Positions 32,490-42,169 are shown, counted from the stretch's first letter. The stretch: 64,000 bases of DNA from Rheinheimera oceanensis (GCF_018831085.1 NZ_JAGPNM010000001.1:124001-188000); one strand, 5' to 3'. Made by a program: numbers and translations. The notes: generated by a model not told the origin, from the letters alone.

Positions 32490-33561
32490 ATACTTCTTCG
32501 ATCTGAGCAAGCAAGATCAACACGATGCGTTGGAGCAAGGGCGTGCTGAAACCGGCCGCCCTTCCCATCTGCTCGAAAAGGATCTATGGGTGGTGTGGAC
32601 TCTGCGCGCCCTGTTCGAGTCACCAGTGTCGGGTGATCTCACCTTCAAAGGCGGCACGTCATTATCAAAGGTCTATAAAGTTATTGACCGTTTCTCCGAA
32701 GATATCGACCTGACCTACAATATTCGCAAACTTATCCCGGATTTAATCGGTGAAGGTGGGGAATTGCCTGCCAGCCGCAGTCAGGCTGATAAATGGACAC
32801 AAGCTGTGCGGCACCGGCTACCGGGCTGGATCGAGGAAAATGTGCAGCCGGTGATTCAGGAAGCCCTGGTCCGTGAAGGTCTGGACGCCCGGCTCAAACT
32901 CGGAGGGCCAGGGAAGGATAAGTTATTCCTGCACTACCCTGCCCTGACAAAAGGCACCGGGTATATAGCACCCACCATTACACTGGAGTTTGGTGGCCGT
33001 GCCACAGGCGAGCCACATCAGGCATTTCAGGTTTCCTGCGACATTGCAGACTATTTGCCTGACGTGTCCTTCCCTACCGCATCGCCGCTGGTGATGAGTG
33101 TCGCTCGCACTTTTTGGGAAAAAGCCACGTCCATACACGTCTTCTGTGCACAAGGCCGCATTCGCAGCGAACGCTATGCACGGCACTGGCACGACCTGGT
33201 GGCAATCGCTCGAAGCCCTTATTTCGCAACAGTACTTGCTGATCACCAAGTGGCAACGGATGTCGCCCGCCATAAATCACTATTTTTTATCGAAAAAGAC
33301 TCAGATGGCCAAGTGATCGACTATGCAGCCGCGACCACCGGACAATTAAAAATCGTCCCAGAGGGCGAAGCCAAGGCTGCACTTGAAAAGGACTATGCGG
33401 CCATGCTGGCCGATGAAGTGATGGTTGGCAATGCTTTGCCCTTCGACAGGTTACTGGAAATATGTTCAGACCTTGAGACCAAGATCAATCGCCATACCAT
33501 AGTCCATAATAACAACGATATAAACTCAGAGATTCAGTCTTCTGGACTTCACACTAATTAG
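32482..33561 (+). CDS. AbiEii/AbiGii-family nucleotidyltransferase toxin
   Basis: 359 residues from GTG 32482 (GTGCCTGA overlaps the antitoxin stop). It has the nucleotidyltransferase motif FKGGTSLSKVYKVIDRFSEDIDLTYN: GG-T-S and D-I-D catalytic residues are intact around 53-76, followed by the helical C-terminal half with VARTFWEKATSIHVF. The family transfers nucleotides (GTP binding shown for AbiEii) and causes growth arrest or phage abortive infection. All key residues seem present, so the toxin should be functional. Confidence 0.9.
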   Translation: MPEYFFDLSKQDQHDALEQGRAETGRPSHLLEKDLWVVWTLRALFESPVSGDLTFKGGTSLSKVYKVIDRFSEDIDLTYNIRKLIPDLIGEGGELPASRSQADKWTQAVRHRLPGWIEENVQPVIQEALVREGLDARLKLGGPGKDKLFLHYPALTKGTGYIAPTITLEFGGRATGEPHQAFQVSCDIADYLPDVSFPTASPLVMSVARTFWEKATSIHVFCAQGRIRSERYARHWHDLVAIARSPYFATVLADHQVATDVARHKSLFFIEKDSDGQVIDYAAATTGQLKIVPEGEAKAALEKDYAAMLADEVMVGNALPFDRLLEICSDLETKINRHTIVHNNNDINSEIQSSGLHTN

Positions 33562-33571
33562 GTAAACAAAA

Positions 33572-33593
33572 ACCACGCAACAAGCTGCGTGGT
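33572..33593 (-). terminator. terminator-like hairpin between abiEii and the DUF2274 gene
   Basis: ACCACGCA (33572-33579) pairs with TGCGTGGT (33586-33593), 6-base loop. On the minus strand it is followed by TTTTTGTTTACC, so it fits a terminator for the leftward DUF2274 gene; rightward there is no T-run. Confidence 0.7.
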
Positions 33594-33614
33594 CGAGGGA
33601 TGGTCAACTTGACG

Positions 33615-33845
33615 TCAGGGATGCGCTTTCGCAATTCTACCCTTCCTAAACCCCCGATCCCGAGTCATAAACGCTTCCAGCATGTGCGGGATCAGTGTGA
33701 CTGCATCAACCGGCTCACCGTAGGTTTGCGCATGCAGCGCGGCGTAGCGATCGAGGTCAGCCTTCAGGTCGGCGGGACATGCGAATGTCAACTTAACGGT
33801 TTCACTTTTGGGTAGCGGCCCGAGCAACAGTTTGTTTGTGCCCAT
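33615..33845 (-). CDS. DUF2274 protein of conjugative-element type
   Basis: 76 residues starting MGTNKLLLGPLPKSETVKL and continuing LTFACPADLKADLDRYAALHA and LIPHMLEAFMTRDRGFRKG, a clear DUF2274 protein. In Tn4371-type integrative conjugative elements this gene follows trbI in the mating-pair-formation cluster, perhaps as a ribbon-helix-helix-like regulator. ATG 33845 is preferred to an ATG at 33980, since the residues between are in the wrong context and overlie a frameshifted trbI tail. No other trb genes are left here, so it is a remnant, possibly without function. Confidence 0.8.
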   Translation of the reverse strand: MGTNKLLLGPLPKSETVKLTFACPADLKADLDRYAALHAQTYGEPVDAVTLIPHMLEAFMTRDRGFRKGRIAKAHP

Positions 33846-33922
33846 TGCAAGGTTCGCCTGTTGAAGAACATCGGCTGATAAGGCCGCAGTACCAGATCCC
33901 GGTTGACGATGATGCCGTACCG
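33788..33922 (-). pseudogene. remnant of trbI 3' end, frameshifted
   Basis: On the minus strand, the frame shifted by one relative to the DUF2274 gene reads GIIVNRDLVLRPYQPMFFNR from 33916, the C-terminal signature of the TrbI/VirB10 mating-pair protein. The residues GLPVR that normally come just before it are in a different frame at about 33920-33934, which shows a frameshift or a deletion junction. Nothing more of trbI is found upstream. It precedes and overlaps the DUF2274 gene as in intact conjugative elements. Confidence 0.75.
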
Positions 33923-34075
33923 GCAGACCGATTGAGTTGAAAGGATTCGTTATCTGACAAGAAAATTTAGATTTATTCAAATAATCGTAGCCAAACTACG
34001 ATAACTACAACTTTTCTAAATATTTATCACCTACCACATACAATCACAGGCGCACACGCACTAAAAAACTTCTGT

Positions 34076-34081
34076 TATAAT
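34076..34081 (+). promoter_or_regulatory. candidate -10 element of mutS
   Basis: TATAAT with the context TTATAATCCCCGG, 44 bases before the mutS ATG. There is no good -35 hexamer 16-18 bases upstream. A transcription start near 34088 would give a short leader. Confidence 0.5.
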
Positions 34082-34125
34082 CCCCGGCTTTATCATCGCT
34101 AACGGCCGCGGATAAGAACACTGGT

Positions 34126-36699
34126 ATGACTATTATTAAAGACCTGTCTTCTCATACTCCCATGATGCAGCAGTATCTGGGGTTAAAAAGTGAACACCCC
34201 GACATTTTGCTGTTTTACCGCATGGGTGACTTTTACGAACTGTTTTACGACGATGCCAAACGCGCAGCGGCACTGCTGGATATTTCACTGACCAAGCGCG
34301 GCCAGAGCGCCGGTACACCAATCCCGATGGCGGGCGTGCCTTATCATGCAGTAGAAAATTATTTAGCCCGTTTGGTACAGCTGGGCGAATCTGTGGCAAT
34401 TTGTGAGCAAATTGGCGACCCGGCCACCAGTAAAGGCCCGGTTGAGCGCAAAGTTGTGCGCATTGTTACCCCCGGCACTGTTACCGATGAAGCCCTGTTA
34501 AATGAGCGGCAGGATAATTTACTTTGTGCTATCAGCCAGTTACGCGGCCAATATGGTTTAGCACAGTTGGATTTAAGCAGTGGCCGTTTTTTGCTGAATC
34601 AGGTAGACAATATTGATGATTTAGCCGCGCTGCTGCAGCGTTTAAACCCGGCAGAACTGTTGTATCCGGAAGATTTCGCCGACAGTTATCTGATAGAAAA
34701 ACGTAAAGGCGTACGCCGTCGCCCGGTGTGGGAATTTGAGCTGGCCACCGCTAAACGCCTATTGTGCCAGCAGTTTGCTACTAAAGATTTACTCAGTTTT
34801 GGTGTAGATGAAGCACCGGTAGCGCTGATGGCCGCCGGTTGTGTAATGCAATATGTTAAAGACACCCAACGCGCAGCGCTGCCGCATATCCGTGCCGTGG
34901 CGCTGGAGCGCTCACAGGATAATATCGTGCTGGACGCCGCTACCCGGCGTAATCTGGAACTAACACAAAACTTAGCCGGCAACTACGAACATACGCTGGC
35001 CGCCGTGCTGGACCGCAGCCAAACTGCGATGGGATCACGCCAGCTAAAACGCTGGATCCATGCGCCATTGCGTGATCAGGCCCGGGTTAATGCCCGGTTG
35101 GATGCAGTAACTGAGCTCAATACTGAATATGAGCAGTTGCAACCACTATTAAAGCAAATTGGCGATATTGAGCGGGTTATTGCCCGTTTAGCGCTGCGCA
35201 GTGCCCGCCCGCGTGACTTTGCCCGCCTGCGCCAGGCGCTGCAGCAATTACCGGTATTAGCACCGCAGCTGTCACCACTTAGCAGTGCTTTACTGCAACA
35301 AATCAGCCTGGCTGCCCAGCCGCTGCCACAGCTATGTACGTTGTTAGAGCAGGCTATTGTGGAAACGCCGCCGGTGTTGATCCGCGATGGCGGTGTTATT
35401 GCACCAGGCTACCATGCTGAACTGGACCAATGGCGCGCTTTAGCTACCGGTGCCACCGATTATTTAGAGCAACTGGAACAGCGCGAGCGTGAGCGCACCG
35501 GTATTGCGTCGCTGAAAGTGGGCTTTAACCGTATTCATGGTTACTACATTGAAACCGGCCGCAGTGCCGATACTAAAGTACCGCCGGAATATGTGCGTCG
35601 CCAGACACTGAAAAACAACGAGCGTTACATTATTCCTGAGCTAAAAGAGTACGAAGACAAAGTACTTGGCAGCCAGAGCAAAGCCTTAGCACTGGAAAAA
35701 CAGCTGTATGAGCAACTATTTGAACTAACCGCGCCGTTTTTGGCGCAATTACAACAACTGGCGCAGGCACTGGCCGAACTGGATGTATTGTGTACTTTTG
35801 CCGAACGGGCAGACAGCCTGAACTACTGCCGGCCACAGCTTAACAACCAAACCGGCATAGTGTTGCAGCAGGCACGGCATCCGGTGGTAGAGCAGGTGTT
35901 AACCGAACCCTTTATTGCCAACCCGCTGCATTTACACCAGCAACGCCGTATGCTGATGATTACCGGGCCAAATATGGGCGGTAAATCTACCTATATGCGC
36001 CAAACCGCACTGATTGTACTAATGGCCTATATCGGCTGTTTTGTACCGGCAGACAGCGCCCAGATTGGCCCGATAGACCGTATTTTTACCCGTATTGGCG
36101 CTTCAGATGATCTGGCCTCCGGCCGCTCTACTTTTATGGTAGAGATGACTGAAACCGCAACAATTTTGCACCACGCCACCGAGCACAGCCTGGTACTGAT
36201 GGACGAAATTGGCCGTGGTACCAGTACTTACGATGGTTTAAGTTTAGCCTGGGCCTGTGCGGATTATCTGGCAACCAAAATTAAAGCCTTAACCCTGTTT
36301 GCCACCCACTACTTTGAACTGACTGAACTGGCAGAGCAATTGCCGGGGCTGGCTAATGTGCATCTGGACGCGGTAGAGCATGGCGACAACATAGTATTTA
36401 TGCACCACGTGCAGGACGGCGCCGCCAGCAAAAGCTTTGGCTTGCAGGTAGCCCAACTGGCCGGGGTGCCTAGAGCGGTTATTAAGCAGGCGCGGCATAA
36501 ACTTTCTGAGCTGGAGCAACATGGCAGCACAGCATCGGTAAAAGCAGCAGTAAAAACAGCGCCAACAGTGATACCACCGCAACTTAGCCTGCTGGAAACC
36601 GAACACCCGGTAGTAGAGCAACTGCGCGATATTAACCCGGATGATTTAACCGCCCGGCAGGCACTGGAGTTGTTGTATCAATTAAAACAACAACTGTAG
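34126..36699 (+). CDS. mutS: DNA mismatch repair protein MutS
   Basis: 857 residues, normal length. The mismatch-reading Phe is in [15 protein letters not shown] near 28-42 (F-x-E motif FYEL). Walker A is GPNMGGKST at about 614-622, Walker [17 protein letters not shown] near 690, and the signature [11 protein letters not shown] follows. The C-terminal tail ends [17 protein letters not shown], as in E. coli MutS. It recognises base mismatches and recruits MutL. It is separated from pncC by about 6 kb of accessory DNA and from rpoS by the benE cassette. Confidence 0.98.
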   Translation: MTIIKDLSSHTPMMQQYLGLKSEHPDILLFYRMGDFYELFYDDAKRAAALLDISLTKRGQSAGTPIPMAGVPYHAVENYLARLVQLGESVAICEQIGDPATSKGPVERKVVRIVTPGTVTDEALLNERQDNLLCAISQLRGQYGLAQLDLSSGRFLLNQVDNIDDLAALLQRLNPAELLYPEDFADSYLIEKRKGVRRRPVWEFELATAKRLLCQQFATKDLLSFGVDEAPVALMAAGCVMQYVKDTQRAALPHIRAVALERSQDNIVLDAATRRNLELTQNLAGNYEHTLAAVLDRSQTAMGSRQLKRWIHAPLRDQARVNARLDAVTELNTEYEQLQPLLKQIGDIERVIARLALRSARPRDFARLRQALQQLPVLAPQLSPLSSALLQQISLAAQPLPQLCTLLEQAIVETPPVLIRDGGVIAPGYHAELDQWRALATGATDYLEQLEQRERERTGIASLKVGFNRIHGYYIETGRSADTKVPPEYVRRQTLKNNERYIIPELKEYEDKVLGSQSKALALEKQLYEQLFELTAPFLAQLQQLAQALAELDVLCTFAERADSLNYCRPQLNNQTGIVLQQARHPVVEQVLTEPFIANPLHLHQQRRMLMITGPNMGGKSTYMRQTALIVLMAYIGCFVPADSAQIGPIDRIFTRIGASDDLASGRSTFMVEMTETATILHHATEHSLVLMDEIGRGTSTYDGLSLAWACADYLATKIKALTLFATHYFELTELAEQLPGLANVHLDAVEHGDNIVFMHHVQDGAASKSFGLQVAQLAGVPRAVIKQARHKLSELEQHGSTASVKAAVKTAPTVIPPQLSLLETEHPVVEQLRDINPDDLTARQALELLYQLKQQL

Positions 36700-36700
36700 C

Positions 36701-36729
36701 TTGACAAAAAATGTATACATTTTAAATTA
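36701..36729 (+). promoter_or_regulatory. promoter with GntR-type operator before benE
   Basis: TTGACA at 36701-36706 starts two bases after the mutS stop and is followed at 16-17 bases by TAAATT/AAATTA. The perfect palindrome ATGTATACAT (36711-36720) lies in the spacer, where a bound repressor would block polymerase. GTATAC is repeated at 36731-36736. TGTATACA-type sites are common for FadR-subfamily GntR proteins, and such a regulator is encoded by the second gene of the operon. Confidence 0.7.
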
Positions 36730-36757
36730 GGTATACTTTTTTAGTTTGAGTTAACTT

Positions 36758-37927
36758 ATGTCAATTAAAGATCTTAGCCTGTCGGCCATAGTGGCAGGGT
36801 TTGTGGCCGTTCTGGTCGGCTTTGCCAGTTCAGTAGCCATTGTATTGCAAGCTGCGGCGGCGGCAGGTGCCACGCAGGAGATAATGGCATCCTGGCTGCT
36901 GGCGCTAGGTATTGGTATGGCGGCTACCTGTATTGGTTTGTCCTGGTATTACAAAGCCCCTGTTATTACTGCCTGGTCTACCCCCGGTGCCGCGCTTTTA
37001 GCTACCAGTCTGCAAGGCTTAACCATTAATGAAGCGGTAGGTGTATTTATATTTACCGCGGCACTTGGCGTTATTATTGGCCTTAGCGGTTGGTTTGATA
37101 AGTTAACCCGGCTTATTCCACTGCCACTGGCCAGCGCCATGCTGGCGGGCATTTTGCTGCAATTTGGCTTAAGCATTTTTACCTCACTGCAAAGCCAGTT
37201 ATTGCTGGTTGGCCTTATGTGCATCAGCTATTTGCTGGCCAAACGCTTTATGCCGCGCTATGCCATTTTATGGGTACTGCTAGCCGGGCTGCTGTGTGTA
37301 GTGGTGCAGGGGCAGTTTAATTACAGTGCCGTTACGCTAAGTTTAACCACACCGGTATGGGTAACACCGCATTGGTCACTCAGCGCCCTACTCGGTGTTG
37401 GCCTGCCACTGCTGTTGGTTACCATGGCATCACAGAATATTCCCGGTGTGGCGGTGATCCGTACCAGTGGTTATCAAACGCCGGTGTCACCGCTTATCAG
37501 CAGCACAGCTCTATCAACCTTACTGCTGGCACCCTGGGGCGCTTTTTCCATTAATCTGGCGGCCATTACTGCGGCTATTTGCACCGGCACTGAAGCGCAC
37601 CCCGACAAAGATAAACGTTATATTGCCGGTATAGCTGCCGGTGTATTTTACCTGCTGGCCGGGCTGGCCGGTGCCACTGTGGTGGCGCTATTTGCGGCTT
37701 TTCCTAAAGAAATGATTGCGGCACTCGCTGGCCTGGCATTACTGGGCACCATTGGCGCGAATCTGGCCGTAGCTACTGCAGAGGGTGAGCACCGCGAAGC
37801 GGCCGTCGTTACCCTGCTGGTTACAGCCAGCGGTGTGAGTTTTTTTGGTGTTGCCGCTGCATTCTGGGGCATTATTGCCGGTGGTTTAACCCTGCTGATC
37901 ATTAATGGCCTGCGACGGAGCCACTGA
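36758..37927 (+). CDS. benE: BenE family benzoate/H+ symporter
   Basis: 389 residues, very hydrophobic, about 11-12 membrane helices. The family signature TAWSTPGAALLATS lies near 72-85, SQNIPGVAVIRTSGYQTP near 223-240 and LLAPWGAFSINLAAITAAICTG near 255. BenE proteins import benzoate or related aromatic acids with protons. No benzoate-degradation genes are in the window, so the substrate may differ. It overlaps gntR (ATGCTG begins at its stop), so the two are one operon, probably autorepressed. Confidence 0.9.
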   Translation: MSIKDLSLSAIVAGFVAVLVGFASSVAIVLQAAAAAGATQEIMASWLLALGIGMAATCIGLSWYYKAPVITAWSTPGAALLATSLQGLTINEAVGVFIFTAALGVIIGLSGWFDKLTRLIPLPLASAMLAGILLQFGLSIFTSLQSQLLLVGLMCISYLLAKRFMPRYAILWVLLAGLLCVVVQGQFNYSAVTLSLTTPVWVTPHWSLSALLGVGLPLLLVTMASQNIPGVAVIRTSGYQTPVSPLISSTALSTLLLAPWGAFSINLAAITAAICTGTEAHPDKDKRYIAGIAAGVFYLLAGLAGATVVALFAAFPKEMIAALAGLALLGTIGANLAVATAEGEHREAAVVTLLVTASGVSFFGVAAAFWGIIAGGLTLLIINGLRRSH

Positions 37928-38568
37928 TGCTGAAAAAACATCAGCTATATAACGAGCTAAAACAAGATATTCAGTTGCAATGCTGGGCGGCAGGATCAGT
38001 GCTTACCCAGCAACAACTGGCAGAGTATTATGGTGTAAGCCGTATAGTGGTGCGCGATGTACAACAGGCATTATTAAGCGAAGGCTGGCTGGAGCCACAT
38101 GGCAAAGCCGGTATGCAGGTACCGGGCTTTAGTGCTACCGAAGCACAAGAGCTGTGTTTGTTACGTTTACAGTTGGAACCGCTGGCACTACAACTGGCCG
38201 CTGCCAATATGAGTTTCAGCCAACTGGGTCAGGCCGAAGACTTACTGGCCTATATTGCAGCGAATAAAAGCCTGGCACCTTATCAACGCGGAGAACTCAA
38301 CTGGCAGTTCCACCGCCTGCTATATCAAAGCTGTGCCAAACCACATTTACTGCGCTTGCTGGACCAACTGCATCAACAGGTATCACGCTATCTGGGATAT
38401 CAGGAGCAAGCACTGGCCTATGCCGACACCAGTGCTGCCGAACACGCCGAACTACTGACTTTATTACGCCGTGGTGACACAGAGCAAGCCGGTAAATTGC
38501 TTGTACGCCATATTACCGAGGCAGGTAACTTGCTGGTGCAGTTTCTGCAAAAACAACAAGGCGCCTGA
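37927..38568 (+). CDS. GntR-family (FCD) transcriptional regulator
   Basis: 213 residues. N-terminal winged helix, LTQQQLAEYYGVSRIVVRDVQQAL (about 18-41, cited in part), and a helical FCD ligand domain (ELCLLRLQLEPLALQLAAANM, AEHAELLTLLRRGDTEQAGKLLVRHI). It is translated right after benE and most likely binds the ATGTATACAT palindrome at 36711. The ligand is probably the substrate of BenE. Its stop codon lies in the loop of the terminator hairpin. Confidence 0.88.
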   Translation: MLKKHQLYNELKQDIQLQCWAAGSVLTQQQLAEYYGVSRIVVRDVQQALLSEGWLEPHGKAGMQVPGFSATEAQELCLLRLQLEPLALQLAAANMSFSQLGQAEDLLAYIAANKSLAPYQRGELNWQFHRLLYQSCAKPHLLRLLDQLHQQVSRYLGYQEQALAYADTSAAEHAELLTLLRRGDTEQAGKLLVRHITEAGNLLVQFLQKQQGA

Positions 38569-38587
38569 TAGCGCCTTGTTTGGTTTT
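38555..38587. terminator. bidirectional terminator between gntR and rpoS
   Basis: AACAAGGCGC (38555-38564) pairs with GCGCCTTGTT (38571-38580) across CTGATA. TTTGGTTTT follows on the plus strand, and GTTGTTTTTGC on the minus strand, so it can end both the benE-gntR and the rpoS transcripts. Confidence 0.85.
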
Positions 38588-38595
38588 AAGCAGGT

Positions 38596-39588
38596 TTAAT
38601 CCTGAAACAGGGTTTCTATATTCAGCCCCTGATGCGTCACAATTTCACGTAAACGCCGCAGCGCTTCAACCTGAATTTGCCGTACCCGCTCCCGGGTTAA
38701 ACCTATTTCATGGCCAACATCTTCAAGTGTAGAAGGCTCATAGCCAAGCAAACCAAAACGCCGCGCCAGCACTTCACGCTGCTTTGGGTTTAGCTCATTC
38801 AGCCACACCACTAAGTGCTGACGAATATCTTCATCCTGCAACTCAGTTTCCGGCCCCAGCTCTTTTTCATCAGCGATAACATCAAGCAACTGCTTTTCAG
38901 ATGAACCCGCGACAGGCGTATCTACCGAGGTTATTTTTTCATTTAACTTCAGCATTTTCCGCACTTCTTCTACCGGCCTGTCCAGCGCACTGGCAATTTC
39001 CTCCGGTGTTGGTTCATGATCCAGCTTTTGCGATAACTCCCTTGCTGCACGCAGGTATATGTTCAGCTCTTTCACCACATGAATGGGCAGGCGGATAGTA
39101 CGGGTTTGGTTCATAATGGCGCGTTCTATGGTCTGGCGGATCCACCAGGTGGCATAGGTTGAAAAACGGAAACCGCGTTCGGGATCAAATTTTTCTACCG
39201 CACGGATCAGGCCCAGGTTACCTTCTTCGATTAAATCCAGTAATGCTAAACCACGGTTAATATAGCGGCGGGCAATTTTAACGACTAAGCGTAAATTGCT
39301 TTCTATCATACGCTTACGTGCTGCCTGATCGCCTTTTAATGCCAAGCGGGAGAAATATACCTCTTCTTCAGCAGACAACAATGGCGAAAACCCTATTTCC
39401 CCCAGATAAATTTGTGTTGCATCCATAGTTTTATGGCTGTCATCACGGGCAAAAACATCTTCAGCCACACTTTCTTCAGCGGTTAACTCGGCCGCATCCG
39501 GCTCTGCATCATCTTCCAGCAACGCAGCATCGTCTATCAGTTCATCTTCTTTAAAATCTAAAACGTCGTCGTCACTCTTTTGTCCCAT
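38596..39588 (-). CDS. rpoS: RNA polymerase sigma factor RpoS
   Basis: 330 residues. An acidic N-terminus is followed by region 1.2 ([21 protein letters not shown]), region 2 ([29 protein letters not shown] in part; [17 protein letters not shown]), region 3 and region 4 ([33 protein letters not shown]). This is the stationary-phase/general-stress sigma factor. AAAGGAT lies before the ATG. The main promoter is probably inside nlpD as in E. coli. Confidence 0.97.
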   Translation of the reverse strand: MGQKSDDDVLDFKEDELIDDAALLEDDAEPDAAELTAEESVAEDVFARDDSHKTMDATQIYLGEIGFSPLLSAEEEVYFSRLALKGDQAARKRMIESNLRLVVKIARRYINRGLALLDLIEEGNLGLIRAVEKFDPERGFRFSTYATWWIRQTIERAIMNQTRTIRLPIHVVKELNIYLRAARELSQKLDHEPTPEEIASALDRPVEEVRKMLKLNEKITSVDTPVAGSSEKQLLDVIADEKELGPETELQDEDIRQHLVVWLNELNPKQREVLARRFGLLGYEPSTLEDVGHEIGLTRERVRQIQVEALRRLREIVTHQGLNIETLFQD

Positions 39589-39672
39589 ATCCTTTCTCCC
39601 ACGTCTACAGGGTCAGGAGCCAACTAAGGCGTATCGTATCCATTCCTGATATTACTTGTGCTTTTGATCTTA

Positions 39673-40602
39673 TTATTTTGGTAAATACTTCAATGGGTCT
39701 ACTGAAGTGCCACGAAAGCGGATCTCAAAGTGCAAACGTGGATCCGTAGCGTCAGTACTGCCCATTTCGGCTATCTGCTGTCCGGCAGTAACCATTTGTC
39801 TTTCTGTTACCAGCAGCTTACGGTTATGCGCATAAGCACTTAAGTAATCGTCATTGTGCTTAATAATAATTAAATTACCATAGCCTCTTAACGCGTTGCC
39901 GGCATAAACTACCTGCCCGCTGGCCGCTGCATTTATTCTGTCACCTTCGCGCCCGGTAATATCCACCCCTTTATTACCTTGCTGCTGGTGCGAAAAACCG
40001 GAAATTATTTTACCTTTTACCGGCCATTGCCATTGCACCACGTTCCCACTTAAGGTAGGATTTTGCGCCTTTTTTTCCGGCGCTGTATTGGTCTGAACAT
40101 AACCCGTTTGATTTTTCGGTGCAACAGGTTTAGCCGGTTTTACCGAACTATTTGATTTTGCTTGGCTTGAATTATTCGTATTTGTATTTTTAGCTGTATT
40201 TGTTACCGGTTTAGCGGCTACTGGTTTAGCTACCGCTTTAGCAACCTGGGCCGGGGGTACGCCGGTTAGCTTAAGCTGTTGTCCGGGATAAATAGTGTAA
40301 GGGCTGGCAATAGCATTAAGCCGTGCCAGTTCACGCACATCTTTACCGGCACGAAAAGCAATAGAATAGAGGGTGTCACCGCGTTGCACAGTATAGCTGC
40401 TGCCAGATAACGAACCACGGTTACGTTGCTGATAGAAATTTTCCCGTAATTCCAGTGTGCTGACCGGTGCCGGAGTTGAACGGGAAGAGCAACCGCTCAG
40501 CACCATTGTAAGTAATATTAACCACAGGCTGAAAGCACGCGCCCAAAGCCTTACCGGGCGTGCAGTTGCTTGATACAGGTAGCTGTGGTTAGTACAACGA
40601 AT
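39673..40602 (-). CDS. nlpD: NlpD-type LysM/M23 lipoprotein, amidase activator
   Basis: About 309 residues with a lipobox LTMVLSGC, a LysM domain (YTVQRGDTLYSIAFRAGKD and YTIYPGQQLKL), a Lys/Asn/Pro-rich linker, and a C-terminal degenerate M23 domain (GVDITGREGDRINAAASGQVVYAG, HLHFEIR-like RLHFEIRFRG) lacking some zinc ligands, as in NlpD, which activates AmiC during division. The start is odd: a perfect AGGAGG directly after the popT stop stands 5 bases before an in-frame ATT (40602), while no ATG, GTG or TTG fits. The upstream ATG at 40662 or 40713 lies in popT and has no ribosome site. Confidence 0.9.
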   Translation of the reverse strand: MRCTNHSYLYQATARPVRLWARAFSLWLILLTMVLSGCSSRSTPAPVSTLELRENFYQQRNRGSLSGSSYTVQRGDTLYSIAFRAGKDVRELARLNAIASPYTIYPGQQLKLTGVPPAQVAKAVAKPVAAKPVTNTAKNTNTNNSSQAKSNSSVKPAKPVAPKNQTGYVQTNTAPEKKAQNPTLSGNVVQWQWPVKGKIISGFSHQQQGNKGVDITGREGDRINAAASGQVVYAGNALRGYGNLIIIKHNDDYLSAYAHNRKLLVTERQMVTAGQQIAEMGSTDATDPRLHFEIRFRGTSVDPLKYLPK

Positions 40603-40613
40603 AAAAACCTCCT

Positions 40614-41516
40614 TTAGTCTTTCGTCGTCGCATTCTCCGCCGTAGCAGGCAGAGTAAACCATTTTTCCAGATTTAACAGCAGTAACATAATACCTATGCC
40701 AGCAATCAGGCACACCAATGCAATACCTATATCTGCATCACCTGCCTGCCTGGCATACTGCCACGGCAGATACATTTTTTGCTCGGCTTGCCAGGGCCAA
40801 ATCCGGTAAAAAGCGCCCATTACCACGCCAATTAACAGCGCTAACGTAGCATCATGGTAATGCCGTAAAAGCCAGTTTAGTAAACGGGAAAAACTCAGTA
40901 AACCCAAAATGCATCCGGCCAGAAACAGTGCCAACACAGCAAACTGTAGTTCAGTTACCGCCAGCAGCACCGGGGCATACATGCCTAAAATCAATAAAAT
41001 AAAGCTGCCGGATATACCGGGCAGTATCATCGCACATATCGCTATCGCTCCGGCTACAAAAAACAACCAGGGCGCCGGGTTAAGTTCTTGTGGTGCCAGC
41101 ATAGCAACTGACACGGCAAAAACCACTCCGAGCAGACATAACCCGGCACGTAGCAAGCTCCAGTGCAGGCTTTTCATTAATCTGGGTAATGCCGCCAGGA
41201 TTAGGCCATTAAACAGTGCCCATAGCGGAATAGGTCGATATTCAAGAAAATAACTAATAACACCGGCCAGAGAAAAAATGCTGATAAAAATGCCGCCAAA
41301 CAAACAGAGTAAAAATGTACCATCAATATGCTGCCATAGCGCAACAATTCTGCCACGGCCAAGCAAACGCAACGCTTGCATATTGCAGTTGCTGATGGCT
41401 GCCAGTAAACGCTCATAAACCCCCAGAATAAAGGCCAAAGTACCGCCAGACACCCCTGGCACCACATCTGCAGCCCCCATCGCCAGCCCTTTTATAATCC
41501 ACTGAATATATTGCAT
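40614..41516 (-). CDS. popT: DUF368 polyprenyl-phosphate transporter (PopT family)
   Basis: 300 residues, eight or more membrane helices. The N-terminus GLAMGAADVVPGVSGGTLAF holds the conserved DUF368 motif, repeated in inverted form as AICAMILPGISGSFILLILGMY near 160-180. The family has been identified as translocases that return undecaprenyl phosphate to the cytoplasmic face for reuse in wall and polysaccharide synthesis. AAGGAAA precedes the ATG. In Alteromonadales it often stands between pcm and nlpD; E. coli lacks it. Confidence 0.88.
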   Translation of the reverse strand: MQYIQWIIKGLAMGAADVVPGVSGGTLAFILGVYERLLAAISNCNMQALRLLGRGRIVALWQHIDGTFLLCLFGGIFISIFSLAGVISYFLEYRPIPLWALFNGLILAALPRLMKSLHWSLLRAGLCLLGVVFAVSVAMLAPQELNPAPWLFFVAGAIAICAMILPGISGSFILLILGMYAPVLLAVTELQFAVLALFLAGCILGLLSFSRLLNWLLRHYHDATLALLIGVVMGAFYRIWPWQAEQKMYLPWQYARQAGDADIGIALVCLIAGIGIMLLLLNLEKWFTLPATAENATTKD

Positions 41517-41529
41517 GAGTTTTCCTTAA

Positions 41530-42168
41530 TCAGGCCAGTGCGCCTGGCACAAGCGGCACAAAACGCACCGCTTCAATGTCTGTGCTGTTAAAATCATCGC
41601 CATTACGCTGATATACCCGCAAAACCTGATCGTGTAATCCCACCGGGATCACTAAGCGGCCACCCTCTGTAAGTTGTTGCAACAAGGCTACTGGCACCTC
41701 AACCGGGGCTGCGGTAACAATAATACTGTCAAACGGGGCTTTGCTGGGCCAGCCCTGCCAGCCATCGCCATGCTTCATTGATACGTTGTGTAAATCCAGT
41801 TGCTGTAAGCGCCGCTTCGCCTGGAACTGCAGCGCTTTAATACGCTCTACACTGCATACATGTGAAAACAACCTGGCCAGTATTGCGGTTTGATAGCCTG
41901 AGCCGGTACCAATTTCTAATACCTTACCCGGTGTTTTGTCCTGCAATAATAATTCTGTCATGCGGGCAACAATATAAGGCTGAGAAATAGTCTGGCCCTG
42001 GCCAATTGGCAGGGCGGTATTTTCATAAGCTTTATGGGCCAGTACGGCCTCAACAAACAAATGTCGTGGCGTGTGCGCTATAGCCGCCAAAACCTGTGGA
42101 TTACGGATGCCCTCAGTCTGAAGTTTTTGCGCCAGTACCGCGGCGCTGCGTGACGTTGCTACTGCCAT
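41530..42168 (-). CDS. pcm: protein-L-isoaspartate O-methyltransferase
   Basis: 212 residues. Motif [19 protein letters not shown] (SAM binding) near 83-100, pre-motif [18 protein letters not shown] near 53-70, and motif GGRLVIPVG near 170, all typical of Pcm. The enzyme methylates isoaspartyl residues in ageing proteins so that they can return to aspartate. It follows surE by one base. Together with surE, nlpD and rpoS it makes the classical stationary-phase survival block. Confidence 0.97.
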   Translation of the reverse strand: MAVATSRSAAVLAQKLQTEGIRNPQVLAAIAHTPRHLFVEAVLAHKAYENTALPIGQGQTISQPYIVARMTELLLQDKTPGKVLEIGTGSGYQTAILARLFSHVCSVERIKALQFQAKRRLQQLDLHNVSMKHGDGWQGWPSKAPFDSIIVTAAPVEVPVALLQQLTEGGRLVIPVGLHDQVLRVYQRNGDDFNSTDIEAVRFVPLVPGALA

Positions 42169-42169
42169 A

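Noticed and set aside
33846..33980. Longer N-terminus for the DUF2274 protein starting at ATG 33980
   Set aside because: These bases encode, in another frame, the end of trbI; the family starts at the LLLGPLPKSE region.
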